Assembly (NCBI RefSeq): GCF_001423245.1
Contig: NZ_LMOH01000023.1
Coordinates: 63,645 to 127,644 of the forward strand
DNA: 64,000 nucleotides
From: Aureimonas sp. Leaf324
GTDB lineage: Bacteria > Pseudomonadota > Alphaproteobacteria > Rhizobiales > Rhizobiaceae
Reading direction: 5' to 3'
Part shown: in pieces, positions 17,091 to 23,640 of the stretch
How the letters are laid out: each line of letters begins with the position of its first letter
Numbering within the stretch: position 1 is the stretch's first letter
Program-made: the position numbers and the translations under genes
Notes under the pieces: model-generated
Seen by the model: only the letters and a program-made list of their open reading frames with translations
Told to the model about the DNA's origin: nothing
Databases searched by the model: none

Positions 17091-17846
17091 GTGCCAGACA
17101 GCGCCACCCTGATCGCCGTGCCCGCCGATACCAGGCGCTTCGAGAACTACGAGTGGCATGCCGCGCCCTCGACCTATCTCGCCGCCATCATGGCGACGGC
17201 CGGCGGCGTTCCCGTCATCGTGCCGGCGCTCGCCGACGAGGCGGCGGTGGATGTCGTGCTCGACCGCGTCGACGGCGTTCTCGTCACCGGGTCGGCGTCG
17301 AACGTCCATCCGAGCCGCTACGGCGTCGAGCCGACGCCTGCACATGAGCCCTTCGATCCCGCTCGCGACCGCCTCACCGAGACGATGATCCGCCGCGCGA
17401 TCGCCCGCGAGATCCCGCTCCTGGCGATCTGCCGCGGCCATCAGGAACTCAACGTCGCGCTGGGCGGATCGCTCGCGACGGAAATCCAGGAAACCGAAGG
17501 GCGGATGGATCATCGCGCGCCGACCCACCCGGAACAGGACGCGCGCTTCGCGCTGCGCCATCCGGTCGCGGTCGAGCCCGGCGGCCGTCTTGCCGCGATC
17601 GTGGGGACCGACACCGTCGAGGTCAACTCGCTCCACCGGCAGGCGATCGACCGTCTCGCCGACGGGCTGACGGTCGAGGCGCGCGCGCCGGACGGCACGG
17701 TCGAGGCCGTGTCGGTGACGGGTGCGGGCGGCTTCGCGCTCGGGCTGCAGTGGCACCCGGAATACTGGGCCGCGAGCGATCCCGCCTCGCGCGCGATCTT
17801 CCAGGCGTTCGGCGAGGCCGCCCGTCAGTACCGTCGGACGCGCTAG
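17091..17846 (+). CDS. Gamma-glutamyl-GABA hydrolase family protein (PuuD-like class I amidotransferase)
   Basis: 251 residues from GTG 17091, with AAGGGA about 9 bases upstream. Peptidase C26 features: GVLVTGSASNVHPSRYG, the nucleophile motif LLAICRGHQELNVALGG with catalytic Cys, SLHRQAIDRL, and LQWHPEYWA with the His-Glu part of the triad. PuuD releases GABA from gamma-glutamyl-GABA in putrescine breakdown. No other puu gene is adjacent, though a polyamine decarboxylase lies 4 kb away, so the substrate stays tentative. The stop codon overlaps the convergent NicO gene by 4 bases. Confidence 0.88.
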   Translation: MPDSATLIAVPADTRRFENYEWHAAPSTYLAAIMATAGGVPVIVPALADEAAVDVVLDRVDGVLVTGSASNVHPSRYGVEPTPAHEPFDPARDRLTETMIRRAIAREIPLLAICRGHQELNVALGGSLATEIQETEGRMDHRAPTHPEQDARFALRHPVAVEPGGRLAAIVGTDTVEVNSLHRQAIDRLADGLTVEARAPDGTVEAVSVTGAGGFALGLQWHPEYWAASDPASRAIFQAFGEAARQYRRTR

Positions 17847-18916
17847 CCCGGCAGCGAGGCGACGAGCAGCCCGAGGCCGACGGCGACGAGGAGGCCGGCA
17901 CCGCCGAGTTCCAGCACCGTGCGGAGGCTTCGCCCCCAGCCGCCCGTGCGGCCCGCAAGCAGCGCCAGCCCCTTGCCCGAGACGGCGAGCGCGGCGATCA
18001 GCGATACGGTGATCGCCGTGCCGAGCGCCATCGCAAGGACCGAAAGCCCACCGGCGCCGTAGAGCCCGTTCATCAGGGCGAAGGTCAGGACGACGATCGC
18101 GCCCGAACAAGGGCGCAGGCCGATCGCGACGACGGTGGCGAGCGCCGTGCGCCAGGAGAACGCCGGACCGTCGAGAAGCTTCGGGTCGAGGATATGCGGC
18201 CGTCCGCAGTCGCAGGCGTCGCCGGCCGGGTCGTCGCAGATATCGGCGCCGTAGCCGCCGGATGCGCGAAGCGCGAGGCCGGGAGAGGAACCGCCCGTGC
18301 CGGTGAAGGTGCCGCGGCCGGCGAAGGCGAGTGCGCCGGACGGCTGCGGGCTGACGACCCGCACTGCGCCCATTGCCCGCCGCAGAAGCGGCCAGCCTTT
18401 GCGCGCGAAGAGCCAGGCGCCGACGAGCGCGATCATCGCATACGAGCCAAGCTCGAGCCCGAAGGCGAGATCGGTCATCGACAGGCCGCTGCCGCGCAGC
18501 ACGAACCAGCCGAGCGCGACCACGACGCAGGCCGACAGCGCCTGCACCAGCGCGGCGGCGAAGGACAGGACGACGCCGCGTCGCAGCGCCACCTCGTTGG
18601 CGAGCATGTAGGACGACAGCACCGCCTTGCCGTGCCCCGGTCCTGCCGCATGGAAGACGCCGTAGGCGAAGGACAGGCCCGCCAGCCAGAGGAAGCCCCC
18701 CTGCCCGTCTCGCAGCGCCACCAGCGCCTGTCGCAGATCGACGAAGAACTGCCGCTGGACGGCGAGGATCTCCAGGAAGACGCCGGCGAAGGGTCCGCTC
18801 GGTGCGGCGGTGACCTCGGCATTGCCGATGCCGAGCGAGGACTGGGCGTGGGCCGTCGCGGCGGCGACCAAAACCACCGCCAGCGCCAGCGACGTGCGCG
18901 TCAGCCGGCCTTGCAT
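17843..18916 (-). CDS. NicO/RcnA-family nickel/cobalt-type transporter with Cys/His-rich loop
   Basis: 357 residues from ATG 18916, overlapping the upstream DUF1007 gene by 16 bases, so the pair is translationally coupled. A signal-like N-terminus (LALAVVLVAAATAHAQ) precedes six or so membrane helices. NicO hallmarks are SFAYGVFHAAGPGHGKAV, with its His-x5-His, and VVAIGLRPCSGAIVVLTFA. Between helices lies a hydrophilic loop containing CDDPAGDACDCGRPH, which has the look of a metal-binding segment. The family exports or imports Ni2+/Co2+. With DUF1007 it forms a common but poorly understood pair; the direction of transport is uncertain. Confidence 0.88.
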   Translation of the reverse strand: MQGRLTRTSLALAVVLVAAATAHAQSSLGIGNAEVTAAPSGPFAGVFLEILAVQRQFFVDLRQALVALRDGQGGFLWLAGLSFAYGVFHAAGPGHGKAVLSSYMLANEVALRRGVVLSFAAALVQALSACVVVALGWFVLRGSGLSMTDLAFGLELGSYAMIALVGAWLFARKGWPLLRRAMGAVRVVSPQPSGALAFAGRGTFTGTGGSSPGLALRASGGYGADICDDPAGDACDCGRPHILDPKLLDGPAFSWRTALATVVAIGLRPCSGAIVVLTFALMNGLYGAGGLSVLAMALGTAITVSLIAALAVSGKGLALLAGRTGGWGRSLRTVLELGGAGLLVAVGLGLLVASLPG

Positions 18917-19569
18917 GAGACGTCCACGCGGGTCGCGAGAAGCTGGGAGAAGTTGACGCCGTCCTCCGGGATCGACTGGCCGGGTTTCAGCATCGACACC
19001 GAGTTCATCCAGTCGCTGGCGTCCTCGTCCGGATCGGGGCGCGTGTAGCTCTTGGTGCAGGTCTTGGGCAGGTCGAGAAGCTGGAAGGCGGTCTCGTTGG
19101 CGAAGTCGAATGCGACGAAATAGGATTCGTCGTAGACCGAGAAGGTGACCGGCTGCGCCTTCAGGTCGACAGCCTCCTCCGGCTTCATCTCGAAGAATAG
19201 AAGCAGCTGCCCCTTCTCGAACAGCCCGCGGATGCTTTCCGGCGGCTTCAGCTTGAGGTCGCGGTTGCCGATGCTGACGAAGGTGTAGAAGTCCCATTCG
19301 GCGATCGACTGGCGCACGGTCTCGGCGACGGCCTGCACCTCGTCGTCGTCCAGCGTGCCGTTGCCGTTCTTGTCGAAGTCGACGACGACGCTGGAGGAGA
19401 ACAGCTCGTCGAAGCGCCAGATGTTGCGCACCGAGGAGAGCATCCCGTCGCTGGTTCCGACGATCTCCATGCGCGAGTCGGCGAAGACATGCGGATGGGC
19501 CGAGGCCGCGCCGCAGGTCGCGGCCAGGAGGGCGGCGCCCGTCCCGGCCAGGATGATTGGTCGACGCAT
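18901..19569 (-). CDS. DUF1007 periplasmic protein paired with the NicO transporter
   Basis: 222 residues from ATG 19569, with a signal peptide ending GAASA|HPHVFADSRME. The HPHVF start of the mature chain is the family signature and a likely metal ligand. An EF-hand-like acidic loop DFDKNGNGTLDDDEV near residue 75 suggests Ca2+ binding. Two cysteines (CTKS, VSCKAG) near the C-terminus could pair. DUF1007 proteins almost always neighbour a NicO/RcnA gene and are proposed as its periplasmic partner; the biochemical role is not established. Confidence 0.9.
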   Translation of the reverse strand: MRRPIILAGTGAALLAATCGAASAHPHVFADSRMEIVGTSDGMLSSVRNIWRFDELFSSSVVVDFDKNGNGTLDDDEVQAVAETVRQSIAEWDFYTFVSIGNRDLKLKPPESIRGLFEKGQLLLFFEMKPEEAVDLKAQPVTFSVYDESYFVAFDFANETAFQLLDLPKTCTKSYTRPDPDEDASDWMNSVSMLKPGQSIPEDGVNFSQLLATRVDVSCKAG

Positions 19570-19644
19570 GTTCGTCCCCGCTTCGATGCCCCGGCGGAGG
19601 GACGACGAATTCAAGGCGAAAGTGGGGAAGGCGCCGATGCCCCT

Positions 19645-20151
19645 TCAGCGCAGGACGACGACCTGCGCCCCGACATGCACACGCTCGAAGAGGTCCATCA
19701 CGTCGTCGTTGCGCATGCGGAAGCAGCCGGCCGAGGCGGCTGATCCGATCGAGTTCGGCGAGTTGGTGCCGTGGATGCGATAGGTGCCCCAGCCGAGGTT
19801 CATGGCGCGCTTGCCAAGCGGGTTGCTCGGCCCCGGCCCCATCGAGGCCGGCAGGGTCGGCTTCTTCTCGCGCATCGAGGGCGTCGGCACCCAGGTCGGA
19901 TCGAGGCGCTTCTTCGAGACCCAGCTCGTGCCGAACCACTGCTCGCTCGGCTTGCCGACGGCGATGTCGTATTGCAGTGCCGTATCCTCGCCGGTCACCA
20001 GGAAGAGCTGGCGCGCGCCGGTCATCACCACGATCGTGCCGGGTTCGTAGTCGCCAAGGAACACGGTCTCGCGCGCCTTCACGCCGGCATGGGCGGCCGA
20101 GCCGGCACCGAGGATGAGGACGGCGGCGAGGAGCTTGGTGATCGGGCGCAT
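19645..20151 (-). CDS. L,D-transpeptidase (YkuD family)
   Basis: 168 residues from ATG 20151, which has GAGG 6 bases upstream; an in-frame ATG at 20166 has no such site. A signal peptide (ITKLLAAVLILGAGSAAHA) is followed by a YkuD catalytic domain. The active-site block YRIHGTNSPNSIGSAASAGC then FRM carries the conserved HGT...S.GC.R pattern with nucleophile Cys. These enzymes make 3-3 crosslinks or attach proteins to peptidoglycan, and they dominate wall crosslinking in Hyphomicrobiales. There is no LysM or other wall-binding domain, so it is a minimal catalytic unit. Confidence 0.93.
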   Translation of the reverse strand: MRPITKLLAAVLILGAGSAAHAGVKARETVFLGDYEPGTIVVMTGARQLFLVTGEDTALQYDIAVGKPSEQWFGTSWVSKKRLDPTWVPTPSMREKKPTLPASMGPGPSNPLGKRAMNLGWGTYRIHGTNSPNSIGSAASAGCFRMRNDDVMDLFERVHVGAQVVVLR

Positions 20152-20193
20152 GCGGAACCTCGGCATTTCAATGGGATGCCGGGCCCCGGCGCC

Positions 20194-21117
20194 TCAGGCG
20201 GCGGCGCTCATGTCCCGGCCCGGATTATTCTTGCGGAACCAGGTTGCCAAGAAGTCAACGAAGACGCGCGTTCTCGCCGGAAGGTGGCGGCGATGCGGGA
20301 ACACGGCATAGATGCCGGCGTCTTTCGGAACGTACTCGTCGAGAACGCTGACGAGGCGGCCGACCTCGATCTCGGGCCGCGCCACGAACTCCGGCAACAT
20401 CGCGATGCCGAGCCCGGCGAGCGTCGCCGCGCGCACCGTATAGGGAGAATTGGCCGAGAAGCGCCCCGACACGCTGATCGGGATCGGGTCACCCGTCGCG
20501 GGATCGCGGAAGGTCCAGTTGTAGAGGATCTTGGCGTTGGAATCGATCACGGCCGGCATGCGCGAGATCTGGCTCGGATGGGTCGGCGTGCCGTGCTGGG
20601 CGAGGAATTCGGGCGTCGCGCAGATGGTGAAGTCGAGCGAGCCGAGCCGGCGCGCGATCATCGCCGAATCGGTCAGGCGCGTCATACGGATCGCGACGTC
20701 GAAGTTCTCCTCCAGAAGATTGACGAAGCTGTCGTTGAGATGAAGGTCGAGCGAGATGTCGGGATGGGCCGCCGAGAACTCGACGAGGCTGAGGCCGAGC
20801 TCGGCGTCGCCGAAGGTACGCGCGGCGGTGACGCGCAGGGTGCCCTTGGCCTCGCCGGTCGCCTCGCGCGCCTCGTCGTTCAGGGTTTCGAGGTCGGCGA
20901 GGATCGCCGAGGCGCGCGACACGTAGACCTCGCCGGCCGCCGTCAGCGCCACCTGCCGCGTCGTGCGGTTGATCAGGAGAACGCCGAGCTCGTCCTCCAG
21001 CTCGCGCACGTATTTCGACAGGAGTGCCTTGGAGCGACCGGTCTTGCGCGCGGCGGCCGAGAAGCCTTCGTTCTCGACGACGGCCAGGAAGGCGCGCATT
21101 CGGGTCAGGGTGTCCAT
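20194..21117 (-). CDS. LysR-family transcriptional regulator
   Basis: 307 residues, usual length. Start set at ATG 21117 (MDTLTRMRAFLAVVE) because GAGAG lies 8 bases before it; an in-frame ATG at 21123 is the alternative. The N-terminal winged helix reads VVENEGFSAAARKTGRSKALLSKYVRELED. The substrate domain follows from about residue 90 (LRVTAARTFGDAELG). Closest in style to the LysR group that includes AaeR/DmlR-like regulators. No divergent target: the gene upstream is the decarboxylase, 527 bases away across a structured leader. Target unknown. Confidence 0.92.
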   Translation of the reverse strand: MDTLTRMRAFLAVVENEGFSAAARKTGRSKALLSKYVRELEDELGVLLINRTTRQVALTAAGEVYVSRASAILADLETLNDEAREATGEAKGTLRVTAARTFGDAELGLSLVEFSAAHPDISLDLHLNDSFVNLLEENFDVAIRMTRLTDSAMIARRLGSLDFTICATPEFLAQHGTPTHPSQISRMPAVIDSNAKILYNWTFRDPATGDPIPISVSGRFSANSPYTVRAATLAGLGIAMLPEFVARPEIEVGRLVSVLDEYVPKDAGIYAVFPHRRHLPARTRVFVDFLATWFRKNNPGRDMSAAA

Positions 21118-21287
21118 CGGCATATCTCTCGTGTGCGAAGCTGACCGGTGTTGCCGTCTGACGACATCATGGCGCCGAGTCCAGTCCGATTCCAAAATGC
21201 GCGGTCAGGGTCGTTTTTTCTGTTGCGTATGACAACTGCCGTTTCTATATCCCGCCTTGCCCAATGTCGCACGTGCCTGTGGGCGTC
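21118..21287. other. Intergenic region between LysR gene and decarboxylase leader
   Basis: About 170 bases that must contain the LysR promoter (minus) and the decarboxylase promoter (plus). It is locally A+T richer than its surroundings around 21190-21255. No operator could be assigned, and small open frames here are not convincing. Confidence 0.4.
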
Positions 21288-21365
21288 CCCCGGACCTTCG
21301 AATGCGAAGATCACCGGGTCGGTCACTGGAGTTCGTCTCCAGGTCGGTTTCGCTGCTGGCGAAAT
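21288..21365 (+). ncRNA. Structured leader upstream of the decarboxylase, candidate speF motif
   Basis: Three consecutive hairpins are visible. CCCGG 21289-21293 pairs with CCGGG 21314-21318 and encloses CTTCG/CGAAG. CTGGAG 21326-21331 pairs with CTCCAG 21337-21342. TTTCGC 21348-21353 pairs with GCGAAA 21359-21364. An RNA element called speF is known upstream of ornithine decarboxylase genes in alphaproteobacteria, and this is the right position and gene. I matched position and structure density, not the full consensus, so the family name is tentative. A further 280 bases of unassigned leader separate it from the start codon. Confidence 0.55.
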
Positions 21366-21643
21366 CGTGGACGCCTTGAAGCAACGACGGTGAGGGCCTT
21401 TCTGGTCTCTCCTGGTCTCCATAGCCAGGAATACTGCAGAGGCACACCATCCTTGCCTGAAGTGCGGCGAGCGTAGCTCTCCAATCCACGGCAGACTTTA
21501 CCGGATCCTTTGGCGGCTTACCCCGTCGTCGGGTCTGCATATGTCGCGTTTCGCGTTCGCTTCACGTGCGGGGTCTCCACCGGCTGCATGTGGGAACGAA
21601 TGTGTGCGCTCCTCGTCAACCTCATGGTTAACCGGAGCTTCCG
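21366..21643 (+). other. Remainder of the decarboxylase 5' leader
   Basis: About 280 bases without a credible gene. It includes a self-complementary GGTTAACC just before the start codon (around 21625) and short partial repeats such as CTGGTCTC. It may hold the expression platform of the upstream RNA element or a second promoter. Confidence 0.4.
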
Positions 21644-22777
21644 ATGGCTACGCAGCGCATTCTCGACTTCATCGCCACCCGCCGCCCCGCCGGCCCCTGC
21701 CTCGTCGTCGACCTCGACATCGTCGAGGACAATTTCCGCGCGTTCCGCAAGGCGCTGCCGGACAGCTCCATCTTCTATGCCGTGAAGGCCAATCCCGCGC
21801 CGGAGATCCTGCGTCTCCTGGCGTCGCTCGGCTCGTCCTTCGATTGCGCCTCGGTCGCCGAGATCGAGATGGCGCTCGACGCCGGTGCCACGCCGAACCG
21901 CATCTCCTTCGGCAACACCATCAAGAAGGAGCGCGACGTCGCGGCCGCCCATGCGCTCGGCGTCTCGCTCTTTGCGGTCGATTGCGTCGAAGAGGTCGAG
22001 AAGGTCGCCCGCGCGGCGCCCGGCGCGCGCGTCTTCTGCCGCGTCCTCACCGACGGCGAAGGTGCCGAGTGGCCGCTGTCGCGCAAGTTCGGCTGCGTCC
22101 CGGCGATGGCGATCGACGTCCTGACCCATGCCCGCGACCTCGGCCTCGTCGCGACCGGCGTCTCGTTCCACGTCGGCTCGCAGCAGTGCGATACCGAAGC
22201 CTGGGACAAGGCGCTGGCCGACGCGGCGATGGTGTTCGGCCAGCTAGCCGAACGGGGCATCGTGCTGACGCTCGTCAACATGGGCGGCGGCTTCCCGACG
22301 CGCTACCTCAAGGACGTGCCGTCGGCGCAGGCCTACGGCCGCTCGATCTTCGCCGCGCTCCGACGTCACTTCGGCAACCAGATCCCGGAGACGATCATCG
22401 AGCCGGGCCGCGGCATGGTCGGCGACGCGGGCGTCATCAAGGCCGAGGTCGTGCTGGTCTCGAAGAAGTCTGTCGAGGACAAGAACCGCTGGGTCTACCT
22501 CGACATCGGCAAGTTCGGCGGCCTCGCCGAGACGATGGACGAGGCGATCCGCTACCCGATCGTGACGGCGCGCGACGACGACCGCATGGAGCCCTGCGTC
22601 ATTGCCGGGCCCACCTGCGACTCGGCCGACGTGCTCTATGAGAAGACCCCCTACCCGCTGCCGATCTCGCTGACGGTGGGTGACGAGGTCCTGATCGAGG
22701 GCACCGGCGCGTACACGACGACCTACTCGGCCGTCGCGTTCAACGGGTTCGAGCCGCTTCGCTCCTACGTCATCTGA
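21644..22777 (+). CDS. Ornithine/lysine decarboxylase, PLP fold type III
   Basis: 377 residues, the length of eukaryotic-like/alphaproteobacterial ODC. It decarboxylates ornithine to putrescine, and possibly lysine to cadaverine. The PLP lysine is K48 in FYAVKANP. The HVGSQQCD stretch, the glycine loop NMGGGFPTRY, EPGRGMVGDAG, and GPTCDSADVL with catalytic C325 from the partner subunit are all present. The C-terminus YTTTYSAVAFNGFEPL is typical. The GNAT gene 124 bases downstream on the same strand is a frequent neighbour in Hyphomicrobiales. Likely regulated through the structured leader, by analogy with known polyamine-linked leaders. Confidence 0.94.
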   Translation: MATQRILDFIATRRPAGPCLVVDLDIVEDNFRAFRKALPDSSIFYAVKANPAPEILRLLASLGSSFDCASVAEIEMALDAGATPNRISFGNTIKKERDVAAAHALGVSLFAVDCVEEVEKVARAAPGARVFCRVLTDGEGAEWPLSRKFGCVPAMAIDVLTHARDLGLVATGVSFHVGSQQCDTEAWDKALADAAMVFGQLAERGIVLTLVNMGGGFPTRYLKDVPSAQAYGRSIFAALRRHFGNQIPETIIEPGRGMVGDAGVIKAEVVLVSKKSVEDKNRWVYLDIGKFGGLAETMDEAIRYPIVTARDDDRMEPCVIAGPTCDSADVLYEKTPYPLPISLTVGDEVLIEGTGAYTTTYSAVAFNGFEPLRSYVI

Positions 22778-22901
22778 CGGGCCGCCCGCCCGCCTCCTTC
22801 TGAACATCCCTGCCGGCGCGCGAGCGCCGGAAGGCTTCGTCGCCGGCGCCCGGACGGGCGTCGCGCTTTCGCTCGTCCCCTGCCCCGGAGGATGAACGCC
22901 G

Positions 22902-23483
22902 ATGTTCGCGCGCTCTCAAATCTTCGCCGACCTGCCCTTCCTGCAGCCCGCTTTCTCCCTGCGCGCCGAGACCGCCGCCGACGAGACCGCGCGCGAGGCG
23001 CTTCTCGATGCCGCCATGGGCGCGAACCGCCGCCGCAAGTCGTCGGAGGCGATCCGTCGCGACCGCCTGCCCGCCGAAGGCCTGTCGCTGGTCGCTGAAT
23101 CGGACGATGGCGAACTGCTCGGCACCGTGCGTCTGTGGAACGTCTCGGCCGGGTCGCGCAACGGCGCGGACGTGGCCGCGCTGCTTCTCGGACCGCTGGC
23201 GGTGTCCGCCCGCTGCGAAGGTCTCGGCATCGGCTCCGCGCTGATGCGTCGTGCGATCGCCGAAAGCCGCTGGCGTGGGCACGGCGCGATCGTGCTCGTC
23301 GGCGACGCCCCCTTCTACGAGCGCTTCGGCTTTGCGGCCGACCGGGCGGCCGAACTCGCCATGCCCGGCCCCTTCGAGCGCCACCGCCTGCTCGGGCTGG
23401 AGCTGCGCGACGGGGCGCTGTCGGGCGCTCGCGGTGCGATCGTGCCGACCGGCCGCCTCGTTTCGTGCGCGGCGGCTGCCTGA
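22902..23483 (+). CDS. GNAT-family N-acetyltransferase (YhbS-like)
   Basis: 193 residues. Start at ATG 22902, which follows CCGGAGGATGAACGCCG; a slightly upstream ATG in another frame is not used. GNAT features: LLLGPLAVSARCEGLGIGSALMRRAI, the acetyl-CoA loop (motif A), and VLVGDAPFYERFGF, the YhbS-type motif B. The substrate is unknown. Position after a putrescine-forming decarboxylase raises the possibility of a polyamine or small-amine substrate, but this is inference from neighbourhood only. The operon ends at the terminator 23488-23516. Confidence 0.88.
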   Translation: MFARSQIFADLPFLQPAFSLRAETAADETAREALLDAAMGANRRRKSSEAIRRDRLPAEGLSLVAESDDGELLGTVRLWNVSAGSRNGADVAALLLGPLAVSARCEGLGIGSALMRRAIAESRWRGHGAIVLVGDAPFYERFGFAADRAAELAMPGPFERHRLLGLELRDGALSGARGAIVPTGRLVSCAAAA

Positions 23484-23487
23484 CAAG

Positions 23488-23516
23488 CCGGGAGTCGTAA
23501 GGCTCCCGGTTCTTGT
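23488..23516 (+). terminator. Intrinsic terminator of the decarboxylase/GNAT operon
   Basis: CCGGGAG (23488-23494) and CTCCCGG (23503-23509) form a 7-bp stem, followed by TTCTTGTT. It starts 5 bases past the GNAT stop codon. Confidence 0.8.
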
Positions 23517-23640
23517 TCCCTGACCAACCTTTGGCTTTGCCCCCGACGCGCGAACATGCTTCACGTGATGCGGGGGACCACACCGCCGCCGAGCCGACGC
23601 GCCCGGCGGCCTTCCACGATGGCATGGCTTGGAACTGGTA

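Noticed and set aside
16194-18110. A 638-codon minus-strand frame spanning the PuuD-like gene
   Set aside because: Only the part from 16910 resembles ParA; the rest is antisense to the PuuD-like gene.
17843-19939. A single 698-codon protein fusing DUF1007-region and NicO sequence
   Set aside because: The frame upstream of 18916 runs antiparallel to unrelated regions; separate NicO and DUF1007 genes with their own signal peptides fit better.
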